Assembly (NCBI GenBank): GCA_018377235.1
Contig: JAGZZT010000003.1
Span: 1 to 64,000 of the forward strand
Reading direction: 5' to 3'
DNA length: 64,000 nt
From: Clostridium sp.
GTDB lineage: Bacteria > Bacillota > Clostridia > Lachnospirales > Lachnospiraceae
Part shown: one piece after another, positions 7,718 through 15,232 of the stretch
Position numbering within the stretch: the first letter of the stretch is position 1
Layout: each line of letters opens with the position of its first letter
Made by a program: the position numbers and the translations under genes
The notes under the pieces: generated by a model
Told to the model about the DNA's origin: nothing
Seen by the model: the letters and a program-made list of their open reading frames with translations, nothing else
The model's database searches: none

Positions 7718-7798
7718 ATGATGATTGTATTAGGATTGATTGTAGCAGCTTTGGGAGTGTATCTGGTGTATGCCCTGGTAAATCCGGAGAAGCTGTAA
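7718..7798 (+). CDS. kdpF: KdpF, small subunit of the K+-transporting ATPase
   Basis: A 26-residue single-helix peptide (MMIVLGLIVAALGVYLVYAL then VNPEKL). The helix and the (L)xxPEKL-type end are the KdpF hallmark. KdpF sits at the lipid interface of KdpA and stabilises the KdpFABC complex. GGGAGGAATAG precedes the start. It lies directly upstream of kdpA. Confidence 0.85.
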   Translation: MMIVLGLIVAALGVYLVYALVNPEKL

Positions 7799-7834
7799 AG
7801 GACAACAGGAGGAAAGAGCAGGAGGAAAAAAGCT

Positions 7835-9529
7835 ATGTTACAGATTGTTCTTACATTGGCAATCTTTGGGATATTAGTCATCCCGATGGGAAGATATATG
7901 TATCACATTGCAACGAATCAGAAAACCTTTGCAGATGTGGTATTGAATCCTGTTGACAAGGCAATATATAAGGTCTGCGGGATTAAAGGCGGAGATATGG
8001 GCTGGAAGAAATACACACTGTCCTTGCTGATGGCCAATGCAGTGATGGTATTTACCGGTTATCTGATTCTCAGACTTCAGGGACTTTTATTTTTAAATCC
8101 CAATGGAATCGGCGGGATGGAAGAAAGCCTGAGCTTTAACACAATTATTAGTTTTATGACCAACACAAACCTGCAGCACTATTCAGGCGAGAGCGGTCTC
8201 TCCTATGCGGGACAGATGTGTGTCATTATTTTTATGATGTTTACCTCGGCAGCCAGTGGTTATGCGGCCTGCATGGCTTTCTGCAGAGGCCTGTCAGGAC
8301 GGCCTTTAGGCAACTTTTATACAGATATGGTAAGAATTACTACCCGTATCCTGATTCCGGCAGCATTTCTGGTAGGACTGCTGTTAGTAAGCCAGGGAAC
8401 ACCGCAGACACTGGCAGGAAATCTTACAGTAGAAACGATTGAAGGAAAATTCCAGGATATTGCTGTGGGACCGGTAGCGGCTCTGGAATCTATTAAACAT
8501 CTGGGAACCAACGGAGGCGGATTCTTCGGCGCCAATTCATCCACACCGTTTGAGAATCCGACTGTTATCTCCAATATAATTGAGATGATTTCCATGATGA
8601 TTCTTCCAGGCTCCTGCGTAGTAACATTCGGACTGATGCTTCATGACAAAAAAGGTGATAAGAAGCCGCTGATTGGACGCCAGGGAGCCGTTATTTTTGG
8701 AGCAATGGCTATTATTTTCCTGATTGGCCTTACAATTTGCTTCCATGCAGAAAAAGCTGGAAACCCGGTGATTAGTGCGATGGGAATTAATCAGGATATG
8801 GGCAGTATGGAGGGAAAAGAGGTTCGTTTTGGCATTGACCAGTCAGCCCTTTTCACTACAGTAACTACTTCCTTTACAACAGGAACTGTCAACAACATGC
8901 ACGATTCCCTGACACCTTTAGGCGGCATGATTCCAATGCTTCACATGATGCTTAACTGTGTATTCGGCGGTAAGGGCGTCGGACTGATGAATATGGTAAT
9001 GTATGTGATTTTGGCAGTATTTATCTGTGGTCTGATGGTAGGAAGGACACCGGAATACCTGAATAAGAAGATAGAAGGCAGGGAAATGAAACTGGTGGCA
9101 ATTATCATCTTGATTCATCCTCTTTTGATTTTGGGATTTTCTGCTCTGGCAGTATCGGTACAGGATGGCCTGACAGGAATCACAAATCCGCAGTTCCATG
9201 GTCTGAGCCAGGTACTCTATGAGTATGCTTCCTCTGCGGCCAACAATGGTTCTGGTTTTGAGGGATTGTCAGATAACAGTGTATTTTGGAATGTCACCAC
9301 AGGTCTTGCTATGTTCTTTGGACGCTATATTGCTATTGTTGCTCAGCTGGCTATTGCAGGTTCTATGCTGGCCAAGAGACGTGTCAACGAATCCATTGGA
9401 ACGCTTCGCACTGACAATGCAACCTTTATGATTGTGCTTGTATTTATTGTTTATATATTTGCTGCTTTAACCTTCTTCCCGGCTCTGGCGCTGGGCCCTA
9501 TTGCAGAGCATCTGTCTCTGTGGATGTAG
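7835..9529 (+). CDS. kdpA: KdpA, K+-binding and translocating subunit
   Basis: A polytopic membrane protein of 564 aa, the usual length for KdpA, with about ten membrane helices. It belongs to the superfamily of K+ transporters with four selectivity-filter loops. One loop is clear in GTNGGGFFGANS near residue 225. It carries K+ through the high-affinity Kdp ATPase. ATG follows AGGAGGAAAAAAGCT. It sits in the classical order kdpF-A-B-C with short spacers. Confidence 0.97.
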   Translation: MLQIVLTLAIFGILVIPMGRYMYHIATNQKTFADVVLNPVDKAIYKVCGIKGGDMGWKKYTLSLLMANAVMVFTGYLILRLQGLLFLNPNGIGGMEESLSFNTIISFMTNTNLQHYSGESGLSYAGQMCVIIFMMFTSAASGYAACMAFCRGLSGRPLGNFYTDMVRITTRILIPAAFLVGLLLVSQGTPQTLAGNLTVETIEGKFQDIAVGPVAALESIKHLGTNGGGFFGANSSTPFENPTVISNIIEMISMMILPGSCVVTFGLMLHDKKGDKKPLIGRQGAVIFGAMAIIFLIGLTICFHAEKAGNPVISAMGINQDMGSMEGKEVRFGIDQSALFTTVTTSFTTGTVNNMHDSLTPLGGMIPMLHMMLNCVFGGKGVGLMNMVMYVILAVFICGLMVGRTPEYLNKKIEGREMKLVAIIILIHPLLILGFSALAVSVQDGLTGITNPQFHGLSQVLYEYASSAANNGSGFEGLSDNSVFWNVTTGLAMFFGRYIAIVAQLAIAGSMLAKRRVNESIGTLRTDNATFMIVLVFIVYIFAALTFFPALALGPIAEHLSLWM

Positions 9530-9556
9530 CGGGGAAAAGCAGAAAGGAGAATCGCA

Positions 9557-11611
9557 ATGGCTAAGAAACAAGGCGCGAAATTTATTACGAAAGATATTTT
9601 GAAGTCTTCTGTAATTGGTTCATTTAAGAAGCTGGATCCCAGATACATGATGAAAAATCCTGTCATGTTTGTGGTTGAGGCAGGATTCCTTATTACGCTT
9701 CTTTTAACCTTCTGTCCGACTCTTTTTGGCGGACAGGAAGAATATCAGATTTATAATGGAATTGTAACTGCTGTATTATTTGTGACTGTATTATTTGCTA
9801 ATTTTGCAGAGTCTGTAGCAGAAGGCCGCGGAAAGGCTCAGGCAGAATCCCTGAAAAAGACAAAACAGGATACTAAGGCCCGTATTCTTCTTTCCGGCGG
9901 AGGCGAGAAGATGATTAATGCGTCCGAATTAAAGAAGGGCGATATTGTGTTAGTAAAGATGGGAGAGGTAATTCCCAATGACGGAGAAGTGATTGAAGGA
10001 ATTGCGTCTGTCGATGAATCTGCCATCACCGGTGAGTCTGCCCCGGTTACCAGGGAAGCAGGAGGAGATTTCTCCTCCGTTACCGGAGGTACAACCGTAG
10101 TATCTGACTGGCTGAAAATAAAAATTGTGGCGGATCCTGGACATTCATTCCTGGACAAAATGATTTCACTGGTAGAGGGAGCTTCCAGACAGAAGACGCC
10201 CAATGAGATTGCATTAAATACTCTGTTAATTGTATTAACTTTAATATTTTTAATTGTCGTAGTAACACTGTATCCATTTGCCTCCTATCTGGGGGTAAAG
10301 ATTCCGGTATCGTGGGCGGTCGCTCTGACGGTATGTCTGATTCCTACTACCATTGGCGGTCTTCTTTCGGCAATCGGAATTGCAGGAATGGATCGTGTTA
10401 CAAGATTTAATGTGATTGCCATGTCTGGAAAAGCAGTAGAGGCCTGTGGAGACGTAGACACCATGATTCTGGACAAAACAGGAACGATTACCTATGGAAA
10501 TCGTCTGGCAGCAGAGTTTTATCCAGTTAAGGGCGTGGATAAGGCAGATTTAATTGATTACAGCGTGATGAGCTCTCTGATGGATGAAACTCCGGAGGGA
10601 AAATCTACAGTAGAGCTGGGACGTCAGATGGGATGTATTCTGACTTATGAGGCTGCTGGCCAGATGACTTTTATTGAATTTACAGCTCAGACAAAGATGA
10701 GCGGTGTAGATCTTCAGGATGGAACGGTTGTAAGAAAAGGCGCTTCTGAAGCAGTGAAACGGTTTGTAGAAGAAAAGGGGGGAAATATTCCCTCTGATTT
10801 GGAAGAGATTGTAACAGGTGTGTCCAATCTTGGAGGAACACCTCTTACCGTTTGCGTAAACAATAAAATTTTGGGTGTCATTTACTTAAAAGATACAGTC
10901 AAACCGGGACTTTCCGAGCGTTTTACCCGTCTTCGTGAAATTGGAATTAAAACAATTATGTGTACTGGCGATAATCCTTTGACAGCAGCTACTATCGCGA
11001 AAGAGGCGGGTGTAGACGGATTTATTGCGGAGTGTCGTCCGGAAGACAAGATTGAAGCCATCAAGAAGGAACAGGCAGAGGGAAAACTGGTAGCCATGAC
11101 GGGAGATGGAACGAATGACGCTCCGGCTCTGGCACAGGCTGATGTGGGTCTGGCTATGAACTCTGGAACTCAGGCAGCCAAAGAAGCGGCTAATATGGTG
11201 GATTTGGATTCTGATCCCACTAAGATTCTTGAAGTAGTAGAGATCGGAAAACAGCTTCTTATTACCAGAGGTTCTTTGACAACATTCAGTGTTGCGAACG
11301 ATATTGCCAAGTATTTTGCGATTATTCCGGCTATGTTTACGATGGTTCTGCCTCAGATGCAGATATTAAATATCATGGATCTGGCAACACCAGCCAGCGC
11401 TATTCTGTCAGCTTTGATTTTTAATGCGCTTATTATTCCGGGACTTATTCCTATTGCCATGAGAGGAGTTAAATATAAACCAATGAAAGCAGAAAAACTT
11501 CTTCTCAGAAATATGGGAATTTATGGACTGGGCGGAATGATAGTTCCCTTCGTTGGAATTAAACTGATTGATCTGCTGACAGCTCCTTTATTGTCTGCAA
11601 TCGGAATGTAG
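9557..11611 (+). CDS. kdpB: KdpB, P-type ATPase subunit of the K+ pump
   Basis: The catalytic subunit (684 aa) of the Kdp ATPase, full length. D306 in DKTGTIT is the phosphorylated aspartate. TGES (residues about 158-161) is the actuator-domain dephosphorylation motif, whose serine is the inhibitory phosphorylation site in E. coli KdpB. TGDGTNDAPAL is the hinge motif. Membrane helices flank the cytoplasmic domains. It is cotranscribed with kdpA (27-base gap) and kdpC (9-base gap). Confidence 0.98.
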   Translation: MAKKQGAKFITKDILKSSVIGSFKKLDPRYMMKNPVMFVVEAGFLITLLLTFCPTLFGGQEEYQIYNGIVTAVLFVTVLFANFAESVAEGRGKAQAESLKKTKQDTKARILLSGGGEKMINASELKKGDIVLVKMGEVIPNDGEVIEGIASVDESAITGESAPVTREAGGDFSSVTGGTTVVSDWLKIKIVADPGHSFLDKMISLVEGASRQKTPNEIALNTLLIVLTLIFLIVVVTLYPFASYLGVKIPVSWAVALTVCLIPTTIGGLLSAIGIAGMDRVTRFNVIAMSGKAVEACGDVDTMILDKTGTITYGNRLAAEFYPVKGVDKADLIDYSVMSSLMDETPEGKSTVELGRQMGCILTYEAAGQMTFIEFTAQTKMSGVDLQDGTVVRKGASEAVKRFVEEKGGNIPSDLEEIVTGVSNLGGTPLTVCVNNKILGVIYLKDTVKPGLSERFTRLREIGIKTIMCTGDNPLTAATIAKEAGVDGFIAECRPEDKIEAIKKEQAEGKLVAMTGDGTNDAPALAQADVGLAMNSGTQAAKEAANMVDLDSDPTKILEVVEIGKQLLITRGSLTTFSVANDIAKYFAIIPAMFTMVLPQMQILNIMDLATPASAILSALIFNALIIPGLIPIAMRGVKYKPMKAEKLLLRNMGIYGLGGMIVPFVGIKLIDLLTAPLLSAIGM

Positions 11612-11620
11612 GAGGAAGAG

Positions 11621-12274
11621 ATGATGAAAAATTTTTTTAAAATGTTCAGAACAGCATTTGCCTTCTGTCTTGTAATGATGGTGCTGTGTTCCTTTGTTTA
11701 TCCGCTGGCGCTCACAGGAGTCAGCCAGGCGGCTATGAAGGAGAAAGCAGGGGGAAGTCTGATTGACAGGGAAGGAAACCTGACATCTGATCCTCAAAAA
11801 GCAGTGGGTTCTGTCCTGTTAGGCCAGGATTTTACAGAAGATTGCTTCTTCCGCGGAAGAGTTTCTTCTGTTCACTACAATACATATACAGAGGAACAGA
11901 AAGAAAATGGAGATTATAGCGGAGTCTCATCTGGTTCTTTTAATTATGGAAACTCCAACCCGGATTTGAAGGCCAGAATACAGAAGGATTTAGACGACTT
12001 TCTGGCTGCTCATCCAGGGGTAAAGGCAGAGGATATTCCAGCCGATCTTTTAACTGCGTCTGGTTCTGGTCTGGATCCCCATATCAGCCCTCAGGCGGCA
12101 GAAGTACAGATTCCGGCTGTGGCAGAGCATTCTGGACTCAGTGAGGAAGAAGTATCTCAAATCGTGGAGGAGAACACAGAGGGAAAGACGCTTGGTGTAT
12201 TTGGTGAAGAAAGAGTCAATGTGTTAAAATGCAATTTAGCCATTGCAGAGTCAATGGGGCTCCTTCAGCAGTAA
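11621..12274 (+). CDS. kdpC: KdpC, K+-transporting ATPase subunit
   Basis: A 217-residue subunit with one N-terminal membrane helix (residues about 8-30) and a large external domain. The family motifs GSVLLGQDFT, FFRGRVS and GLDPHISPQAA are visible. KdpC stabilises the complex and may raise K+ affinity. It starts 9 bases after kdpB with GGAGG just upstream, giving tight coupling. A second ATG one codon later is equally possible. Confidence 0.96.
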   Translation: MMKNFFKMFRTAFAFCLVMMVLCSFVYPLALTGVSQAAMKEKAGGSLIDREGNLTSDPQKAVGSVLLGQDFTEDCFFRGRVSSVHYNTYTEEQKENGDYSGVSSGSFNYGNSNPDLKARIQKDLDDFLAAHPGVKAEDIPADLLTASGSGLDPHISPQAAEVQIPAVAEHSGLSEEEVSQIVEENTEGKTLGVFGEERVNVLKCNLAIAESMGLLQQ

Positions 12275-12322
12275 TATTATATAAAGAAGCGGAAAGAATT
12301 TTGAATCTGAAAGGGGGAGGCC

Positions 12323-14314
12323 ATGCAGGAGGAAAGACCTGATTCAGAACAGCTCTTAAAGCGTCTCAAATATGAAGAGAGGGAGCAGCAGAAAAAAAGC
12401 AGAGGACGTCTTAAAATTTTCCTGGGCTATGCGGCAGGCTCAGGAAAGACCTATGCTATGCTGGAAGCGGCTCACGAGGCTAAAAATCATGGAATCGACG
12501 TGGCAGTCGGTTATATAGAGCCCCACGATCGCCCAGATACCCAGGCGCTGACGGAAGGTTTAGAGCTGCTGCCGCCTTTTCTGGTAGAGTACAAAGGACT
12601 TAAGCTCAGAGAATTTGATTTGGACGGCGCCCTGAAAAGGAAACCTCAGCTGATTCTGGTGGACGAACTGGCTCACACCAATGGAAAAGGCTGCAGAAAT
12701 GAAAAAAGGTATCAGGATATCAAAGAGCTTTTAAGAGCTGGAGTGAATGTCTATACCACTTTAAATATTCAGCATCTGGAAAGCCTGAATGATTTGGTAG
12801 GAAATATCACTCACATTGATGTGCGGGAGAGGATTCCCGATACGGTATTTGACCATGCGGATCAGGTGGAGGTGATAGATATTGAGCCGGAAGAACTGAT
12901 TGAAAGGATGAAGGAGGGAAAAATCTACCGGAGGGAACAGGCAGATCGGGCTCTTCAGAATTTCTTCCGGCGGGAAAAACTGGCAGCTCTCAGGGAAATC
13001 GCTCTGAGAAGGTGCGCGGATCGCGTAAACCGGATTGCAGAGGAAGAGAGAAGTCTGCTGGAACGTCAGGATTACCATACGGGAGAACATATCCTGGTAT
13101 GCATCACAGCGGCGCCTTCCAGCGCTAAGGTGATACGGACTGCTTCCAGACTGGCCTATGCCTTCCATGGAACTCTGACAGGGCTTTGTGTGGAGACACC
13201 GGACACCCAGGAGGCGGGAGAAAAGACAAAGGAAGCTCTCAGAAACAATATGGAGCTTGCGAAGCTTCTGGGAGCTAAGATAGTGACAGTGTTCGGATCA
13301 GATGTGGCAGCTCAGATTGCCCAATATGCGATTGTCAGCAATGTGTCAAAAATCGTTCTGGGAAGAACCAACCATTTTACGATGCGGCCAATGTACCGCT
13401 CGGAGCTGTTGGAAAAGCTGACCTATATGGCTCCTAATATTGATGTATATATTATTCCGGATATGAGGCAGACCAAGCGCTGGCATCCTAGAAAAAGCTC
13501 CGCGAAGAAAAGGGAGTTTTGGAAGAAAAGCGCAGTTGATTTGGCAGAAGCTACGGTGATTATGCTGATAGCTACAGTTATGGCTTCTATACTCCGGCTG
13601 TTTGTATTTTCAGAGGCCAATACGATTATGATTTATCTGATGGGAGTTCTTTTGGCTTCTTATACAGCCAGCCGGAAGCTCTGCGCGCTCTATTCGGCCC
13701 TGCTCAGTGTCATTTTATTTAATTTCTTTTTTACAGAGCCTCTTTACAGTCTGAAAGCGTATGAACAGGCTTATCCGCTTACCTTTCTGCTGCTGTTTTT
13801 GGCAGGGTTATTTACTGCCACTGTCACCGGAAAGCTGAAACGGCAGAATATGGAGAGCAGCAAGACCGCCTACCGCACCGGAATTCTTCTGGAAAACAGC
13901 CAGAAGCTCAGAAGGTGTAAGACAAAAGATGATGTGTGGAAACAGGCCGCTGTCCAGTCAGGAAAGCTGTTAAATCTATCTATTCTGCTCTATCCTGTGA
14001 AGGAAGCGGGAGCAGTGGACGCTCCTCTTCTGTTTCCAAGAAAGGGGATGGAGCTGGAACAGCTGAAGAGATGCGTAAATGTCCAAGAGAAAGGAGTGGC
14101 CCAGTGGGCAGCCTCAAACCGGCGCAGAGCAGGAGCCTGTACCCACACCCTGCCAGATGCCATGGCTATGTATCTGCCGATTCAGGATGAGGAGCAGGTT
14201 TACGCAGTCATGGGAATTTATTTAGAGGAGAGAAGACCTGTTGCTGAATTTGAGTATAGCCTTCTCACCGCCATGCTCAATGAAACAGGAGTGAAATTGA
14301 AAGATTTAGAGTAG
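12323..14314 (+). CDS. KdpD-like sensor protein lacking the histidine kinase domain
   Basis: A 663-residue protein that follows KdpD from residue 25 on: KdpD ATP-binding domain (GYAAGSGKT, residues 35-43; LILVDELAHTN), universal-stress-protein domain (about 250-375), the DUF4118 four-helix membrane region (about 405-500) and a GAF-like domain. It then stops at MLNETGVKLKDLE, exactly where the dimerisation/phosphoacceptor helix should begin. No H-box, N-box or G-box follows, and the stop is clean. A complete KdpD is encoded at 15233. It could modulate the full-length sensor, perhaps by heterodimerising or binding K+ or nucleotide; this is inferred. Confidence 0.93.
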   Translation: MQEERPDSEQLLKRLKYEEREQQKKSRGRLKIFLGYAAGSGKTYAMLEAAHEAKNHGIDVAVGYIEPHDRPDTQALTEGLELLPPFLVEYKGLKLREFDLDGALKRKPQLILVDELAHTNGKGCRNEKRYQDIKELLRAGVNVYTTLNIQHLESLNDLVGNITHIDVRERIPDTVFDHADQVEVIDIEPEELIERMKEGKIYRREQADRALQNFFRREKLAALREIALRRCADRVNRIAEEERSLLERQDYHTGEHILVCITAAPSSAKVIRTASRLAYAFHGTLTGLCVETPDTQEAGEKTKEALRNNMELAKLLGAKIVTVFGSDVAAQIAQYAIVSNVSKIVLGRTNHFTMRPMYRSELLEKLTYMAPNIDVYIIPDMRQTKRWHPRKSSAKKREFWKKSAVDLAEATVIMLIATVMASILRLFVFSEANTIMIYLMGVLLASYTASRKLCALYSALLSVILFNFFFTEPLYSLKAYEQAYPLTFLLLFLAGLFTATVTGKLKRQNMESSKTAYRTGILLENSQKLRRCKTKDDVWKQAAVQSGKLLNLSILLYPVKEAGAVDAPLLFPRKGMELEQLKRCVNVQEKGVAQWAASNRRRAGACTHTLPDAMAMYLPIQDEEQVYAVMGIYLEERRPVAEFEYSLLTAMLNETGVKLKDLE

Positions 14315-14355
14315 CGTCAGAACAGAACATATGGAATCTCTAGAGGAATGGAGTG

Positions 14356-14405
14356 AAAAAACATTTTTTGTGACTAAGCTTTTGGTGGAACAAAAAATGT
14401 TTTTT
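14356..14405. repeat. Loop-conserved hairpin, copy A
   Basis: A perfect 15-bp stem (14356-14370 with 14391-14405) closes the 20-base loop TGACTAAGCTTTTGGTGGAA. The loop recurs in four other intergenic hairpins of this window, while the stem differs. It lies between the kinase-less kdpD gene and the promoter of the trkA-like gene. Confidence 0.8.
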
Positions 14406-14441
14406 ACATATTTTCATCTTTATACAATCTTAATACTTTTC

Positions 14442-14470
14442 TTTACAAACTCACGCCGATTTAATATATT
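14442..14470 (+). promoter_or_regulatory. Promoter of the trkA-kdpD-kdpE unit
   Basis: TTTACA (14442-14447) and TATATT (14465-14470) are 17 bases apart. A second possible -10, TATAAT, lies at 14477-14482. This gives the regulatory genes a transcript separate from kdpFABC. Confidence 0.6.
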
Positions 14471-14532
14471 TAAAGATATAATAGCGTATGAAAATCATAT
14501 CTGGATAAAATCTGGAAGGAGTACGCATTATT

Positions 14533-15180
14533 ATGAAATCTATTTTGTTAATTGGATTGGGGAGATTTGGCCGTCATATAGCAAGAAAGCTGAGTGAACT
14601 GCGCCATGAAGTAATGGCGGTAGATATAGACGAAAAGCGGGTAGAGTCGGTTCTTCCTTATGTGACAAACGCCCAGATAGGAGATGCTACAGATGAAGAC
14701 TTTATCGGTTCTCTCGGCGTGAGAAATTATGATGTCTGTATGGTGGCGATCGGGGACAATTTTCAAAGCTCCCTGGAGACTACTTCTTTGTTAAAGGAGA
14801 TGGGAGCGGTCTTCGTGGTAGCCAGAGCATCCAGAGACAGGCAGAAAAAGTTCCTGTTAAAGAACGGCGCAGATGTGGTAATTTATCCAGAACGCCAGCT
14901 GGGAGAGTGGACGGCCATGCGCTACAGTTCTGATCATATTTTCGATTATGTGGAACTGGATGGAGAGCATGCCATTTTTGAAGTGTCCATTCCAAGAGAA
15001 TGGTTTGGCAAAACCATTGGGCAGATTGATGTGAGAAACAGGTACAATATTAACATTATGGCTTTAAAGCACAATGGCATAATGCAGTTAAACATTACAT
15101 CAGACACGTTTCTTTCCTCTGAGGATACCATGCTGGTTCTGGGAAGAATCAAGGATGTACAAAAGTGCTTTCGGATTTAA
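14533..15180 (+). CDS. TrkA/KtrA-family K+ uptake regulatory subunit
   Basis: A cytoplasmic RCK protein of 215 aa. The N-terminal Rossmann RCK domain begins ILLIGLGRFGRHIARKL (nucleotide-binding GxGxxG) with the acidic end MAVDID. The C-terminal RCK_C domain is at about residues 135-215. Such subunits gate Trk/Ktr K+ channels through NAD(H), ATP/ADP or c-di-AMP. The partner membrane subunit is not next to it. Its place between two kdpD genes suggests shared K+ homeostasis control. GGAAGGAG precedes the ATG. Confidence 0.9.
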   Translation: MKSILLIGLGRFGRHIARKLSELRHEVMAVDIDEKRVESVLPYVTNAQIGDATDEDFIGSLGVRNYDVCMVAIGDNFQSSLETTSLLKEMGAVFVVARASRDRQKKFLLKNGADVVIYPERQLGEWTAMRYSSDHIFDYVELDGEHAIFEVSIPREWFGKTIGQIDVRNRYNINIMALKHNGIMQLNITSDTFLSSEDTMLVLGRIKDVQKCFRI

Positions 15181-15232
15181 TGAAAAGTTTGGATAAGAGA
15201 GTGAACCATGGTGAAGTAAGGAGCTGACAGGT

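Noticed and set aside
14331..14597. An 88-residue open frame between kdpD-like and trkA-like genes
   Set aside because: It reads through hairpin copy A and the promoter and overlaps the start of the trkA-like gene. It has no ribosome binding site.
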